64,000 bases of DNA, from positions 11,594,517-11,658,516 of the forward strand of contig CM065173.1 of the NCBI GenBank assembly GCA_033026295.1, given 5' to 3'. Of the stretch, positions 12,413 through 25,716 are shown one piece after another; position 1 is the stretch's first letter, and each line of letters opens with the position of its first letter. The translations under genes were made by a program, and so were the position numbers. Source of the DNA: Channa striata. Taxonomy: Eukaryota; Chordata; Actinopteri; Anabantiformes; Channidae. The notes under the pieces were generated by a model, which worked only from the letters and a program-made list of their open reading frames with translations, searched no databases and was not told where the DNA came from.

Positions 12413-14114
12413 TTCTGGATTTAGCATTTGATCAGCTTACAGCATCAGTTATTTTGGACGTAAGATTTTTGTGTACATGTGCTGTTGTCTCCATTTAAAA
12501 GCATCATTCATAATACTAATGGCTTTCACATTATGTCAAATTGAGGGACATTTTCCTCATGCTGTCCTAGCTGTCTGTTCAGTATACATGTATATGTTCT
12601 TAAAAAAACCTCCGTTTTCTGGTGTAATTCTGCAAATGAAGAATCAAACAAGGTTAAAAGAACAATGGGGGGGGAGGGTCTTTGAGGCAAGGACGAGAGC
12701 TCTCACGAACATACTGCAGGTGAAACCTTCCAATGACCTCCATCACTGCAAAGACACACAGGTGGACAGCTAGAGGGACATATTCACTTTCTTCTGAACA
12801 AACATCTGTTCGCCACAGACATTCAGCTTCCTTGCAAGTTAGCAGATGTATAGTTTTGCTTTAATATTAAACAGCTAGAGGTTGTGGTGTAAGAGTAGTA
12901 AGAAATAGATTGGAGTGGTGAAGTCTGGAGCTTTTCTGAATATTAACGATGACACTGTAGCAGTGTTAGCCGTTCTGTTGAGACCATCTTTTGTATTTCG
13001 TGTTCCATTGTGTTTTGTGCACATTTTTTCTGCTTATGTATGTACCTTTTCATTTGGTTCTCACCCCCATTAGCTAGTAAAGTTGCCATGGCAATGTGGG
13101 CAGATAAATTGCGCAGGATGTAGTTGCTCAAGGAGAAAGGAGCGTCTTTGTTTTCTTAATTCTTTTGTTTGTGGCGTTATCAACAATTTTTTTTGCCATT
13201 TTCACGGACTACACCTTCAGAATAATCTTGGACAAACTGTAACTGCACAGTATGACAAGTACGTGGGCAAAGTCGTACAGCCTGAAGTCGTATAGTCACC
13301 ACTGGGTCCCATGAACACATCATGGCAAACTTTTCCTATGCATTTTCCACAGCAGCAGTTTTGTGATGGTGGTAGCTAATTACAATATCTTCGACTCATT
13401 CCTGCCTCCAGCCTTTTGTGTTTTCAAAGCCTCGGCGTTGGATATCTAGTAGGTTGAACTGGCTGTTAAAGCACCTACACACAGTCAGCACTCTCCTCCA
13501 CTCTAACAATTATTAATGCACATACAGTATCTAAAATTGTAGATATCTCAATCAGCATTTCTGACAATCAGCAACACTTCCCCAGTGTTTTGCTCCAAGA
13601 TATTTTTGGTATTAGGAATGTGAGGACAGGTTTCCCTTCAATCAAAGAAACTCCTGACAAATGGCCTTCAGCATTTTTAGATAAATCATACACTCCTAGA
13701 CAAACATGAGTCACTTTGTAATGAACAATTAAAATAATAGTTTGTCATTTATGGAAATATTCACGTTCTTGACAAGTGATGGATGACTAGATCACTTCAT
13801 AAATGTGAGGCAAAAACATAGCATAACTAGCTGTCCAAATGCCAAATGCCAAAATCCACTTACCAGCATTTTTAAATATCAGTAATTATACGTCACTCGT
13901 TTAATATAAAAAATTATATAAAAACTAAATTCTCTGCCAGGAACCTATGAACCACATAACACTGTAAAACCACAGCTTGCTGTTTTAACAGTTGTTTATC
14001 ATAAACAAAGTTCATATAAAGTCCTCATTCGTGAACTGTGTTGTTAATGTGAGTTGGAACAGGAATTCATAGACATAAATGTCATGGCAGTATTGCGCTT
14101 TAAATAATTTCTTA

Positions 14115-14141
14115 TTTTTTATTTTATTTTATTTTATTTTT
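14115..14141. repeat. ATTTT pentanucleotide repeat
   Basis: About five units of TTTTA, followed by TGCAG. It resembles an acceptor tract, but no open exon with a donor follows. Confidence 0.85.
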
Positions 14142-15184
14142 GCAGAGGCACAATGATGAACGAAACAGATCAACCCACAAATTTGATGCACAGAGTTGAA
14201 TTCATTTGTGGTTTTCAGCACAGACTCAAAATGAATGTCATGTACTTTACATAAATACAACTTACTTGGAAGTGTGGCCATTTTCCCAGATCTGAAGAAG
14301 ACCCAGACTGTCTTACTCCACTGATGGGACATCGGTTCGGATGGTCAGTACAGTTGAATCATTCAACCCTAACAGCACTGTTACCCACGGTTTAGAATGG
14401 TGGTGTTTGTCTCACGCTCTGTCAGTGGACCTGGTGTCTCAAAAATTCAGCATAACCTCAAACTATCAGATAAACAGTTGTACCTTTGACACACTGTGGC
14501 TGTTTCTACAGGACAGTGACCTGTAGGAATGTTTTTGGAATGGTCTTCCCAAAGTCCTAAACTGTGGACTTTGCTTGTGTGTCAGAAAATCAATGGATTT
14601 GAGCTCCAACAATTCTTCCAAGAAAATTAATAAAATATAACGAGTTCTGCTATAAGCTTGTTGACGGCTGCCGTAGCATTTGCTTAAGGCTAAACTTGCC
14701 AAGGGACATTTTTCCAAATGTTACTTATGCTGTGTGTAAGTTCAAGCCCAACATTGTCAGGACTTTCATGTCCATGATAAGTGTATGTGAACTGATCACA
14801 ACAATCCCCAGTTGATATCACCTTGATAACGATTTATTAAATGTGATGCTTTATATTCTCACAGTGTTGAACTGAAATTAAATGAAAGTAATGTCTGACT
14901 TTGTTTGTGTTATCCTGTTACTGAATCAGACCCCCAGTTCCTCCATCTTTTACGGTCTTCCTGGTACCGCAGATGAACCCGGTGCTGGCCATGATGGACT
15001 CCTTTTGTTGTTTTAGGTTGTTTGTGTAAAACCGGGTAACAGCCGAGTCTGTAAATCAGAAGCATTTTGGGCCTTATCTCTCTTTACAGATATGTATTTC
15101 CCTTTTAGGGTTTTTATGTTATTACTGGCCACTTTTTCATATCTGTGTAATCATGAGTGCTATAAGTCAACAATCTTTACGTTG

Positions 15185-15216
15185 TTTAATTCAGAAGATG
15201 TTTAATTCAGAAGATG
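15185..15216. repeat. perfect 16-bp tandem duplication
   Basis: TTTAATTCAGAAGATG occurs twice head to tail without a mismatch, which suggests a recent slippage or repair duplication. Confidence 0.95.
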
Positions 15217-17580
15217 AAGATTAAAACCACAACGTATTACAATCAGCAAATTTTCTCCCTCAGTTTTCTACCTTTTTGCAGCGGGAGAAATTTCTGTCAG
15301 TTTTAGTCATAAATCTACACAAATTTTTATGCGTTTGACTTCAAGTGTTTTTTAAAACAAAAATCTAAACCATTTCCTAGTTTGCACACTGATATGCAAA
15401 TATATGTAGAGGCTGTCTCTGCATGGTTAACTTTCTTGTCATATAATAGAACCCAACAGTTGAAGATGTTCCCAACCTATTAACTTGCCTTCATAATTCG
15501 CTGATACCTATAGTCTCTCTACTCACAATGTCACAGTCAGACCGTTGTTTTATTTTGGTGAGAATTAAATCTGTTTTGCTTGGAGTGAGATTACGATGTC
15601 ATGCCATTTGGTTTGTACATCTTCAAGTTGAGTAACAGGAAAATAAACGCACCAGCGTTATATGAACTGTGATAATGGGTCTGATGTGTAATTTCTGACT
15701 GATTTAAATTCTTTACTTTTATTGGATCTGTTAAACACAGTGACACATTAATTTCACTTGGTGACATGTTCATTACTGTGTGAAATGCTCTCTGAAATGA
15801 AATATTGGTGCCACCAAATTACGCACCCGTGCCACTAATGGGAAAATGTCAGTGGTGGCAGGAGCAAAAAATCGAGCTCTTTTGGGGATTTTATTTTAAC
15901 CATGTCCTTGCCTGCTTTAGTCGCAGTGTGGTTTACTGCAAAACCCTCATGTGACCAGTTCAGTAATGAATTTTTGTGTTAGTTTAGTGCCTAACACCAA
16001 ATTTGACAGTATGAGAAATTTTAATCTGACATAAGCTTTGCCAAAGGCTTTATTGCTGTCCTGTGGAACATTTGTATGGATCACATTGTTACTGTTGCTG
16101 AAAATAACGAACAGTTATTTTCAGCTAAGTTGCCATCTTGAAAACGCTCTCTCAAGTGATGTCTTTAATCAACTTAAAAATTTTCCACACAATTTTCGAA
16201 AGCCTTGTATTTGACTCAATATAAGAAATCCAAGTAATGCTAATAATATGTCAATTTCTTTGTGTAAATTTCTGTTGTGGGTGAAGGAGAAAAGCATTGC
16301 TGAGTGTTCGCTCTTTGGAAAAGCCTTACACAGAAAGAGAAGGCAGAGGCTCATAGAAGCGCGTTTTTTCCCTTAACACACTGCGACCTCCTTCTGGGTC
16401 TGTGTCTCTTTGCCACTGGGCAGTCGTGGTGTAAATTATTGTCTTGGGTATAAATAGGCTGACAGTCTGTCAGGGCCAGGTGGTCTAATCTGCCACTTTG
16501 GTGTCCTGCTCCCTGCCTGGCAAGGTGGTGTGACAGTTGTTTGTCCCCACATTAACATTGTCCTCAGTACCCACAGATGGGCCAGTTCTTGTGTTTTGAT
16601 GAAAACGTGACCTCGGCGACATTTATTAATCTCCTTTACACAGACACCCAAAAACTGTCTTCACTTGGTTCTTCACATTTATGGAAATGTCAGCGAAAAA
16701 TCTGTAGAATAATTGAATCTTTAAATAGTATTTCATAAAAGTCCTTTTATGAAATAAAGTTTTTTTTTTTCCAAACTGGCAGACATTTAATAGTTTCACC
16801 TTCTCAGATTTTAACATTTGCTGCTTTTCCTTGTTGTAATATTTGAATTAATTAGATGTGGGTTTTGTTCGATTAGTCAGAAGTTCCTGTAATAAAAATA
16901 TTTGGCACATTAAGTGGTTATTAGCTGATGCCCTACTGCAAACTGAAAATAATTTTGTGTGTAGGTTTGCTCTTGTGTCGTTTTCCTCCATTACCTTTTC
17001 ACAAAAGGCCAACTCTGCTTGTCACTCACGTCTTAAACTACACTTTTTAGCTGTTTGTCAGACTACTTGCTGTTGTGCATTCAATTATGCTGCCTTGTAT
17101 CCGCCTTTTTGCTACCCTAGAAACAGTATGACTGCTGAATATTCAGCATAACAAGGTTTTTCCCCTGGTGACAGGCTTGGAGCAGCAGCGGCAGCAGCAC
17201 CCACAATCATTGTGCTTGGTTTTGTTTCTTCATGGTGTACTGTACCTAAAATATTACAAGTTTTTTTTTTTTTTTTAAGTTTAAATATTCCTCCGCAGAG
17301 TTTTTCTGTGTTTGTAAATGAGTAATACCTAGTGATTAGCTAACATGCCGCAGTGCTTGATATTTGTAGGCGGTGTCGATTGGGTCATTAGTGCTGAAAA
17401 AAGATAAATGGATTTTCCATCACTGCTTAAAATCACAATAACTTTTTTTTCCAGTCATTTCCTGCATATAAATTGTGTTACTTCATGGTGATCCAAGTCT
17501 AAATCTTCCCCCCCTCATTCTGTCTAGTTCGTGTGTTGTCTGTCTCCATCTCGCCTGTCATCACTTTCTCCCATCTTCAG

Positions 17581-17852
17581 TCGTTTCTCGTCAGAGGTGC
17601 CAACATGTCACCAGCCGTGCTGAAGTCTAATGGCTATGGGAACATTTTCTCTGACACCTGCAGCAAACATGAAGCCTGCTGGGCTGCTGGAAGAACAGAG
17701 GGAGGTTTATCTGGGATGGCAGGCCTTTCCTCCATCACCGTGCCAATACAGACAGCAGCACAGAGCTCAGCGCTTCACAGCCAGATAAGACCCCCAGACA
17801 AAGAGGCACTGCAGCTAGACCCCACTTACTACAATAGAGGGGAGAAAACAAG
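17581..17852 (+). CDS. coding exon of an unrecognised gene (best-supported exon in the window)
   Basis: The acceptor is textbook (a pyrimidine-rich tract ending CTCCCATCTTCAG) and the donor is AACAAG then GTATATG. The 272-base exon enters in phase 0 and exits in phase 2, with 90 open codons and base composition clearly GC-richer than the flanks. The peptide starts SFLVRGANMSPAVLKSNGYG, has a Cys-containing part (DTCSKHEACW) near residues 26-35, and ends LDPTYYNRGEKTR. It is rich in Ser, Ala, Gly and Gln, with no membrane segment or catalytic motif, as expected of a low-complexity N-terminal region of a regulatory or scaffold protein. An ATG at residue 9 (17605) has a good context (GCCAACATG) and could be the initiator if the 8348 exon is not used. 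I do not recognise the protein. Confidence 0.6.
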
Positions 17853-20800
17853 GTATATGACTAATAACTTTTGACAGTTTGCTCCACTTAAATACTTTCC
17901 TTTTGGCCTTTACATTTGTTCGTCCCTGCCCCTGTCTGAAGTATAAGTTTACAAGTTTATGACTATAGATATTCATAAAGTGAACCTGAAGTTAGTCAGA
18001 GAATCCAACATGGCAGAAATGTTTCAGGTTTAGATAAACTGCACTTTAGGTACAGAACACACATAGACCAGTATATGGAACATATTGTACCATACAATCT
18101 TGATTAAGCATGTTAAATAACTCTGTCAGGCACCATAGTCAAAAAGATTTTACACATAATTACCACATATGAACTTGTATGTTCTTATTAGCCTTCATTT
18201 TTAGCTTTTTTTCATTTCTGCAATTATGTGCAAGGCCTTATCACACTGGCATTTTACTCTGACAACCAGTTAATGGGCACATTATAATTGTATATGCTTT
18301 AAAAAAAAGAGTGCAGTTTGTCTTTTTAAAATTTTGTTAAGGTTAGGCACCTATATCGAAGTACAGTACAACATTTTTTTACTTTAATTTACTATTTACT
18401 GAATTCAAATATCTGTTTTAATGGTTTTGGTGGACGGCTCTTATTTTTTGATGGTGGGGCCGGTAAGAAGCATGATTGGCTCCTTGTGTTTTCCTTTGAA
18501 GATTTCTGATAATGATAAAATACTGTTGAGCGTGAAGATTATCTAAAAACAGCAGAGGAAATACTAAGTGAAATTGATCATTTTCACTGCAAAAACCTCT
18601 GTTCATTGCACAAGTCTTTCTCTGTCAAGGTAAACGACTCAATGTAAATGACAACTGAATTCAATGGTATAATTTAGCAATGGGACGGTCTACAGCAAGT
18701 AAAGGTAGTCTGACACTTATAATACTGGAAAATATTGACGATATATCACTGCAAAAAACTAGGTTAATGCCCAAATGTGTTTTCTGTGTGCTGAAAAATG
18801 GTGGAGAATAAAGCATATTCAAACACTGGATGCATGTGGACACTTGCAAAGATTACAGATCATTATAGACCAAAAGAATAACTAACTTTATGCTCTCAGT
18901 AGTGCTGACTGATGGCATGATACTAGTTATGCCGACAGTAAAGCCAGAGATTCTTTTAGTTATTTTTTTCCACACTTGCAAGCAGCTTACATTTATCATT
19001 GCCTTCCTAGATTTGCTATTTGCAGTGTCCACAGGCTGCATTATATGTACTGCATGCACACTGCACCTTCACAAGTCCTTGTCGGGATGCAGCCACAGCC
19101 AGAGCTCCAAATTGGAAAATGAGCTCTGTGTCTGACTAACCGTGGCAGGCAAGCTTGAATCACACGGTGCCACAACATGCCCAGTTATTCAGTCTGCAGA
19201 TGTATCTCCTAATAGTCAAACCAGAAATAATATATGATGGGCTCTGCATCTTTTTAGTCTTCTTCGTATAATAAAAAAAAATATATTATATGAAATAACT
19301 CTTATTTTCTTGTTTTGTAGTTTGCATGTAGTGGTTATCGGTACGTGTGTCACTTTTTTCTTTAATCTAAACAGTTTCTGGACTTGGTTAAACCTAAAAA
19401 ATATAAGCCTTGAACATAGTCTTTGGTGTGAGTGTGATTTGTTAAAAGTAGTTATTGTATTACACTATGGATTTAAACATAATGTTGGACTATTCACTGA
19501 TGACTCAGCATGGAATGTACAAGCAATTTCAATTTAGCTTTCTCGAAGGAAACTAATTTGGCAAGGGTCACCTCATGTGACCAAAATGTTGGCTCAAAGC
19601 AAAGATAGGAGAAAAAAAAAACAGATTCCTCAGTTATTTATTTATTGCGTGTGACGGCATACATGTTTGTGCTTGTCTGGCAAGAAATTAACTTTGTCAC
19701 AGTAGCCCTAGACAATAGCCTGCAGGAATTGCTGAGCCTAATGTTGCACTCTGGGAACAGTAAAGTCATTTCGCTCCAGCAGACCACTTAATAGCTTTGG
19801 CTGATGCAGAGTTGGGAAATCCATCAGTCAATTGGGCCAGACAGAGATGAGCAGTCTTCTGAGTGCCAATATGCTTAGTATGTGAGGAAACCGGCAGCAG
19901 GACAGTCGAGCTCCTCTCATTATGATCTTGAGTCGTATAAAGACATCTAATTGGTTTTTATTAAACTACACAATGTCAGCCAATAAGGTGCTTGATCCAA
20001 CAGACGTTTGTTGTTGTGAACAAGGAAGCGTCAAGTATGACACTAGATGATAACGTTCCGTTTTAGTGCGCCCACCGTGACCAATCAGAGCACCAAATAC
20101 CCAGGTTCCTTCGTTTTTAGCTATTGGTTAGCTTTACCTTCAAGTCTCGTTAGAGAAAAGGTGGCACTGTCTCAGCTGTCCTGTTCTTTCAAGAGTCCTG
20201 CAGAGAGATGAGAAAGAAATTGCAGCATTGGTAATTAAAAAACAAGCAACCTGTCGTTCTGTGTGTGACTGCTCTTTACAACTTTACATTTAGACATTTC
20301 CAGGCACAAAAATGTGATAAAAGTGCATTTCCAATTAAGTTGGGACACAGTCCAGAATGTGGACAGAACCAGAACGCTGTGATTTACAAGCTTAGAAACA
20401 CTGAGCGTGCAGTAGTTTCCGTTACCGTCTGAGAGCCCAGTGGTCTCAGCCATTCAGTGCCGGTTTTCTTTGAGTCTTTGTGTGCTACAGATGATGAAGT
20501 CCTTACATTATTTGGAATCTTACATACTTCTTCTAAGTTTTTGATCAATTTTCTATACAGTCTTGCCCAGTGTGGTGAACCTTGGCCTCTCTGGGATGTT
20601 TTGAGTTTTATACCTAATCATAAGTCTGACCTGATCCATGTTAACCTCATTAGTGGGCAGATGTTTCACAGGGTTTTTTTTTTTCCATCATTGTCTTTAG
20701 TTGCAGTCATCGCATCCTTTTTGAAACCTCATGGCATCAAATTCAAAATAAGCATTTTAATTAGAACATTATTCACAGCAAAAGCAAAAGTAATTACATT

Positions 20801-23285
20801 TTTTTCAACAATAATAATATTGTTTATTATTAACCTCAAGTATAGATTCTTTAATTGTTGGATTAAATGTTTATTTAAGTAAATTGCCACAGAATCCCAG
20901 CTCTTTTATGTAAACAGGGTTTATGTTTGTTATCGGTCGATGTATTTTGTTTTTATGGTCAGTTATTACAGAGAAAGCAAACATTAAACCAATGCGCTGA
21001 CTCTGGAGAGTTAACTTGCATGTGCAGCACATGGACCCATGTGGAAAAATGTAATTTCAGTGCCTGACAGCGAGTTATACATCTTTCCTTATTATCTTCC
21101 CCGGTTGTCACAAAGAGCTCAGTAAGAAATAATCAGTTATGCACAATAAATCATGACTGCAGCTGGACCCCATATGGCATAGATAAAATTTAAAAAAAGG
21201 CTTCTTACTGTAAGATTACAGGGGTGGATAATTAAATTCAGTCCCTGCCAAAAAGTCTCGGGATGTACACTGGAGACCATCAAATGTGCTGGGAATGGAG
21301 CTATGTTCTGTGGCGCTTAATATATGTGAACATTCATCTGGTATTTGCTCCTTCAGATATTAGTTTTTTTATGGATCAGCCAGACTTGCAACTAATCAGC
21401 TTCCCACATACATTGTCTCTCATTGTCTTTGTAAATTGAAGCCACACTTTTCACTCTTTCACTAACCTGAAAAGAAGATGCAACGTTCAGCTTTTGTCAG
21501 CACTGGAACTGAGTTTCGATTCCCAATCCTAACGACTTGCCAAATTAAAACAAAGGTAGCTTGACTGGAACCAGATCAAGGTGAAACTTCTTAGGCAGGC
21601 TTCGCTCCAGTTGTTTCGCCTTCACCAGAGTTTGATTGACCGTCAGCCGTCTAAATGAGCTGAAACAAATGGCTAAGTGCAGAGTTTGTTTAGACTGTGA
21701 CATTTAGTGAGGAAGAAATGTATATGACGCACAATTTCAAATGAAAAACTTCAGCCACAAGTAGTGCACAGTGAGCCGCTTCTGGAGGCACATGTGATGA
21801 TAACTCAGTGGCAAATGACTTTATATGTATATCTACACACACACACACCAACTTGTCACCACACGGATGGGGGCAGACAGCCTGGCCCATTGTGTCAGTG
21901 TGTACGGGCCGGTTGTCAGTCTATTAAGCTCCCAGCTAACCTTGGTGTCAACACTCTGATTTGACTGGTTAGGATTGCAGACGCATTGCCACCGAGAAGG
22001 TAAATGACCTTAGGTAGCTTAATCAGCCGTGATGATGGAACCGGGCAGTATTGAGGGAATTGGTATTCAGTGTGTTCCACAATGAATTATTTCTACTTTG
22101 CTACAAGGTATATCTAGATTTGGTAGCAAGAGGAGTGATGTCTGCAGGGTAAAACTCTTTTATTATCATAGCGGCAGATTATATCTCCTCCAATAATTTT
22201 GTGGCATATTATTCTAATTAGTTGTTTCAGGTGTTAAACATCATTGTAACAGTGTTTGTGGCCGATATAGGTTCAGGTGCAGAAATGATTAAAACAATTT
22301 CTGGTGCTGCTAAAATGATTTGTTCATTTTGGTTTCGAATACCTGATAAGACACCCATTGTACGTGGCATCCTAAGTGTCCCTCGGTTTAATGTCGAGCA
22401 GCAGATTCTTCTTATGAGTGGCGGTTTCTCTGTTAAGACGATGTAATTAGCTGTTAATAGAGGAGCCTGCGTTGAAGAGCCGAACGGACTCATCTGCTTT
22501 TCAATCAGCGCCCGTGCACTCTGGTCAGAGCCCGGAGAGAACCCAGCGGACCGGCTGAATGAGGATGCCTGCTTGATAACATGTACTCGGAGAACAGACG
22601 GTATTCTTTCATCAAACTAGTGGTAGTCTGACAAATTTGGATTGTTCTTACTACTGGGTCTTTGCAGCATAACAGATGACTGTAAACCCGAAAGCACCCG
22701 CGAACAACTTAAATGGTCTTATTTTTATCTAAAGATATGGAACAGTGTGCAATCCAGTCCATGTGGAGCTGGCGCAGGCAAAAACAGAATCTGTTAAAAG
22801 TGAGACAGCTGCACACTCAGCTTCCATTGCATGACAAGTAATTTAGGACGGGATTGTTCCTGTTTTAGCTCACTTTAATGCTAATTAGGAAAACTGTGAC
22901 AGAGCTCACAGAATGAGAAAATTGTAGTAGTGTGATAGCTATTTATTTGTTTTGCACGCTGCAGAATGAAGTGTACTGCCTGTGGTCATTGACTCTCAGC
23001 GTGCCCCACGCACAGCATTTGTTGTAATACAAGACAACATCCTCCTCAGGTCAATGAGTGTTTTGGTTTCCTAAACCCAGTTTCTGCAAAGAACACTAGT
23101 GTTTGAGTTAATCAAAGGTTTTAAGGCTTTGAAACCACTCAGTTTCTTGAAAGGATTACATGCTATCGGAATATGAGATTTGATCCTCTTCCGATTAACT
23201 GTCCTTTAAATTTTACTTGCAGATTTCCCTGCTGGGGCATCTTGCCACTTGATACGAGTTTAATATTTTAGTCTGTATTTGATAG
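17853..23285. other. long noncoding stretch, no firm gene
   Basis: AT-rich and intron-like. It holds a CA run at 21834-21848, CCAAT-type motifs near 20083, and a GC-richer block at about 22490-22610 that contains ATGTACTCGGAGAACAGACG before GTATTC. The last resembles an alternative start exon but was not firm enough to call. Confidence 0.45.
21834..21848. repeat. short AC repeat
   Basis: About seven AC units. No context. Confidence 0.8.
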
Positions 23286-23317
23286 GTCTGACCTAGACAT
23301 CCCAGTTAAAGACAGGG
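23286..23317 (+). CDS. weak candidate micro-exon, + strand
   Basis: These 32 bases sit between a T-rich acceptor (TGTATTTGATAG) and a strong donor (CAGGG then GTAAGTGTC). Entered in phase 2, as the 17581 exon would require, it reads R-SDLDIPVKDR and exits in phase 1, which is what the 28590 candidate requires. Its tiny size means the open frame carries little weight; only the donor quality and the double phase match favour it. Confidence 0.2.
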
Positions 23318-24791
23318 GTAAGTGTCTGTAATGGCAGCGTGGGCCTCGCTGTCTCATCACTTCACCTCTCCCGCGCTTCAGCCTGCCGCCCTACCTTTGT
23401 TCCTGGACGTAAGCACTTATGACAGGGCGAGCTGAGCCTCATCGCCCTCACATGCAAGACTGCAGTTTTAAACCTTTATTTACCAAGGATTGCTTGACTC
23501 AACACCTCTGCTCTTTTCCAGCAGTAGCCACTCTGCACCTTCACCCAGTTGCACGTATTCAAAGTAGGAAGGTGCGCCTTGCATTTTAATAAAGACTATT
23601 ATGCACTATAATCAAACTTTCAAGGATATTGGCTCCATTAAAGGACACAGTTTTTAAGAATTCTAAAGATATAAAAGCCTTGACTTTTACTGAATGGAGG
23701 CTGAAGATAATTACCAAGACATTAAAAACATCACACTATTGTTCCTCTTCATTGCCACATCTAGTTATCAGTCATTTACTCATAATATTGCCATTAAATT
23801 TCCTCTTTGTCACACTTTGGCTAATTAACATAATAAACTCATGACATTCACCTAAGATTTCTTTCAGATATTTTTTTTTTACTCCGGGGAAAACTAATCC
23901 ACGCCGTAATAATTTAGCCACCTTAACAATTGTCTCTGTCATTTCAGCCGATATTAAATCCTGTTTATTTTTCATCTCTTTCAATGAAATTCTCTTTTGT
24001 TTCTTGTTTTTGGCACCACCAAACGGTATCCTGGGTTGTAGAGCTCACCGTGTCTGTGAGTGAGAGGGAGAGAAATGATTTCCCCAACCTCCTCATTGGC
24101 CATGAATGCGAAGACAGCACGAGCCTACGGCTGTTAAACAACACTGACTGGCTCCCAGCCCACTTGCAAATTATGGAGCGAATGTCTCTCCCAAGACTGC
24201 CTTTTAACCAGCACCATGCTTGTCAGTTAACAGGGTTTTGTGGCTTAGAGACAAGAAGTGTGTTTACAAATTATGAAAATCATTTTGGCCAGGTTCGTTA
24301 GTTTCCCTACTGCTTCACTAACCTGTACACACAATATAGGACGTTTGCCTTACATTGCATTACTTTAAAATACCATTAGCCCGAAGCGGTAGATCTCATG
24401 TAAACGCTTCCTTAAAACCTTAAAAGAAAAAAATTCTATTTATTATTTGAAGATGCACACATTTGATTGCTTTCCTCAACACTTGAGGGCTTGTTTCCTG
24501 TCTTGGGATGATAGAAAATAGTGTTGTGTTCTTCTGGCTGTGTCTGTTAACATTGTGGAAAATTGTTTTCCTGCTCAGTATCAGTCTGAATCATGTCTGA
24601 ACGATGGAAGATGCACCCAACTTGTAACCAGTTTCTTTCCCTTTGATCGTTGTTTCGTGGAGAACAGTGGATATTTCTGTTTTGTTCCCTCTCTGCCCAC
24701 TGGCTGCTTTGCACTTTGTAAGTATTATAAATCTTTTTAAAACTTTGACATTGGCAGTGTTAAATCTACTGTTACATCCATAGTTTAACAG

Positions 24792-24836
24792 CAGCACGAC
24801 TGCACAAGATCATCTGTTGGTAGAAATGTTATACAG
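24792..24836 (+). CDS. weak candidate exon, + strand, alternative to 23286
   Basis: A 45-base block follows a moderate acceptor (AGTTTAACAG) and precedes a strong donor (ATACAG then GTGAGTTG). Entered in phase 2 it reads STTAQDHLLVEMLY, a helix-like peptide, and exits in phase 2; phase 0 is open too. It could follow the 17581 exon directly, but it is not phase-compatible with reading on through 28590, so it would be an alternative or a false call. Confidence 0.17.
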
Positions 24837-25700
24837 GTGAGTTGTAGCACACATATTTCTTCTATTACGCCGTATTTATCACCTGCGCCTGACAGGAGTG
24901 AATGTCAGTAGTTTTTAAAATTGTTTATATAAACTGTTTCTGGATCAGTTCTTTGTCTGAAAGAAATCATTTTAACAGTAACGCCAAAAGAAAATCAATA
25001 ACCATATCTTCAGCAAAGGCACCCAGAGGGCACCGATTTCTCTGTGTGTGTTTTTTTTTTTTATGTATTTAGAAATGTTTTACATTGTGGCTGCACATAT
25101 TGCAGCACAGTGGTGCTGTCATCTTTTCCACATGTTGTTTTCCTGTGTGTAGAAAAGCCTGACAAACTGTCATCTCCTCTCCGTGTCAGTGGGGGCTCAT
25201 TAACAAACAACCAATGTATTACATGATTGCATGTTTGTGTGAGAACCGTTATGATTGCATTTTATTATATACTATACATTTTTTTTATTGTATGCAGTGG
25301 TTAAAAATATGAATTATTTTGATTGTAGAGATAGAAGATAACCACATCGCTTCAAACATGATAGCGTTTTTTATCCACTGTAGCTTTTTCATTCGTAGAA
25401 CCGACACGTGACGGCTGCAAAGTTTTTTTTTTTTCGATAGTTATGTGCATCCAAACAACCATATACTGTCTCAAGAAAACTGATGCGTGCCATTTTAGAA
25501 TTACTCGGGGTTATGTGTTATATGTACCTGATCATAACATATAATATAATCTTCTGTATAAACATTTATGGTCTCTAATGTTTCACTGCACGAACATTGC
25601 AGTAAAAACACTGCACAAGCATCAAACTATCCACAAATCAGGATGATTTTTTTTTCAGTGTACTACAGTAAAGTATTACAGAGAAGCAAATATGTTGGTT

Positions 25701-25716
25701 CATGCAGCGCTGCATG
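25701..25716. repeat. perfect 16-bp palindrome
   Basis: CATGCAGCGCTGCATG equals its own reverse complement. It could be a dimeric binding site or chance. Confidence 0.9.

Larger units (their letters stand above)
11988..17580. other. long noncoding stretch, no gene seen
   Basis: AT-rich DNA with a TG/TA-rich simple repeat (12364-12412), an ATTTT repeat (14115-14141), a perfect 16-base tandem duplication (15185-15216) and several T runs. A GTAAGTGG on the - strand near 13859 has no usable open exon upstream. Confidence 0.45.

Noticed and set aside
20457..20882. 141-codon + strand open frame
   Set aside because: AT-rich, ends in a low-complexity hydrophobic and lysine-rich stretch, no ATG start, no splice sites, base composition like the flanks.
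23392..23465. - strand open block reading MRLSSPCHKCLRPGTK before a GTAGGG donor
   Set aside because: The acceptor side has no pyrimidine tract and the donor is weak.
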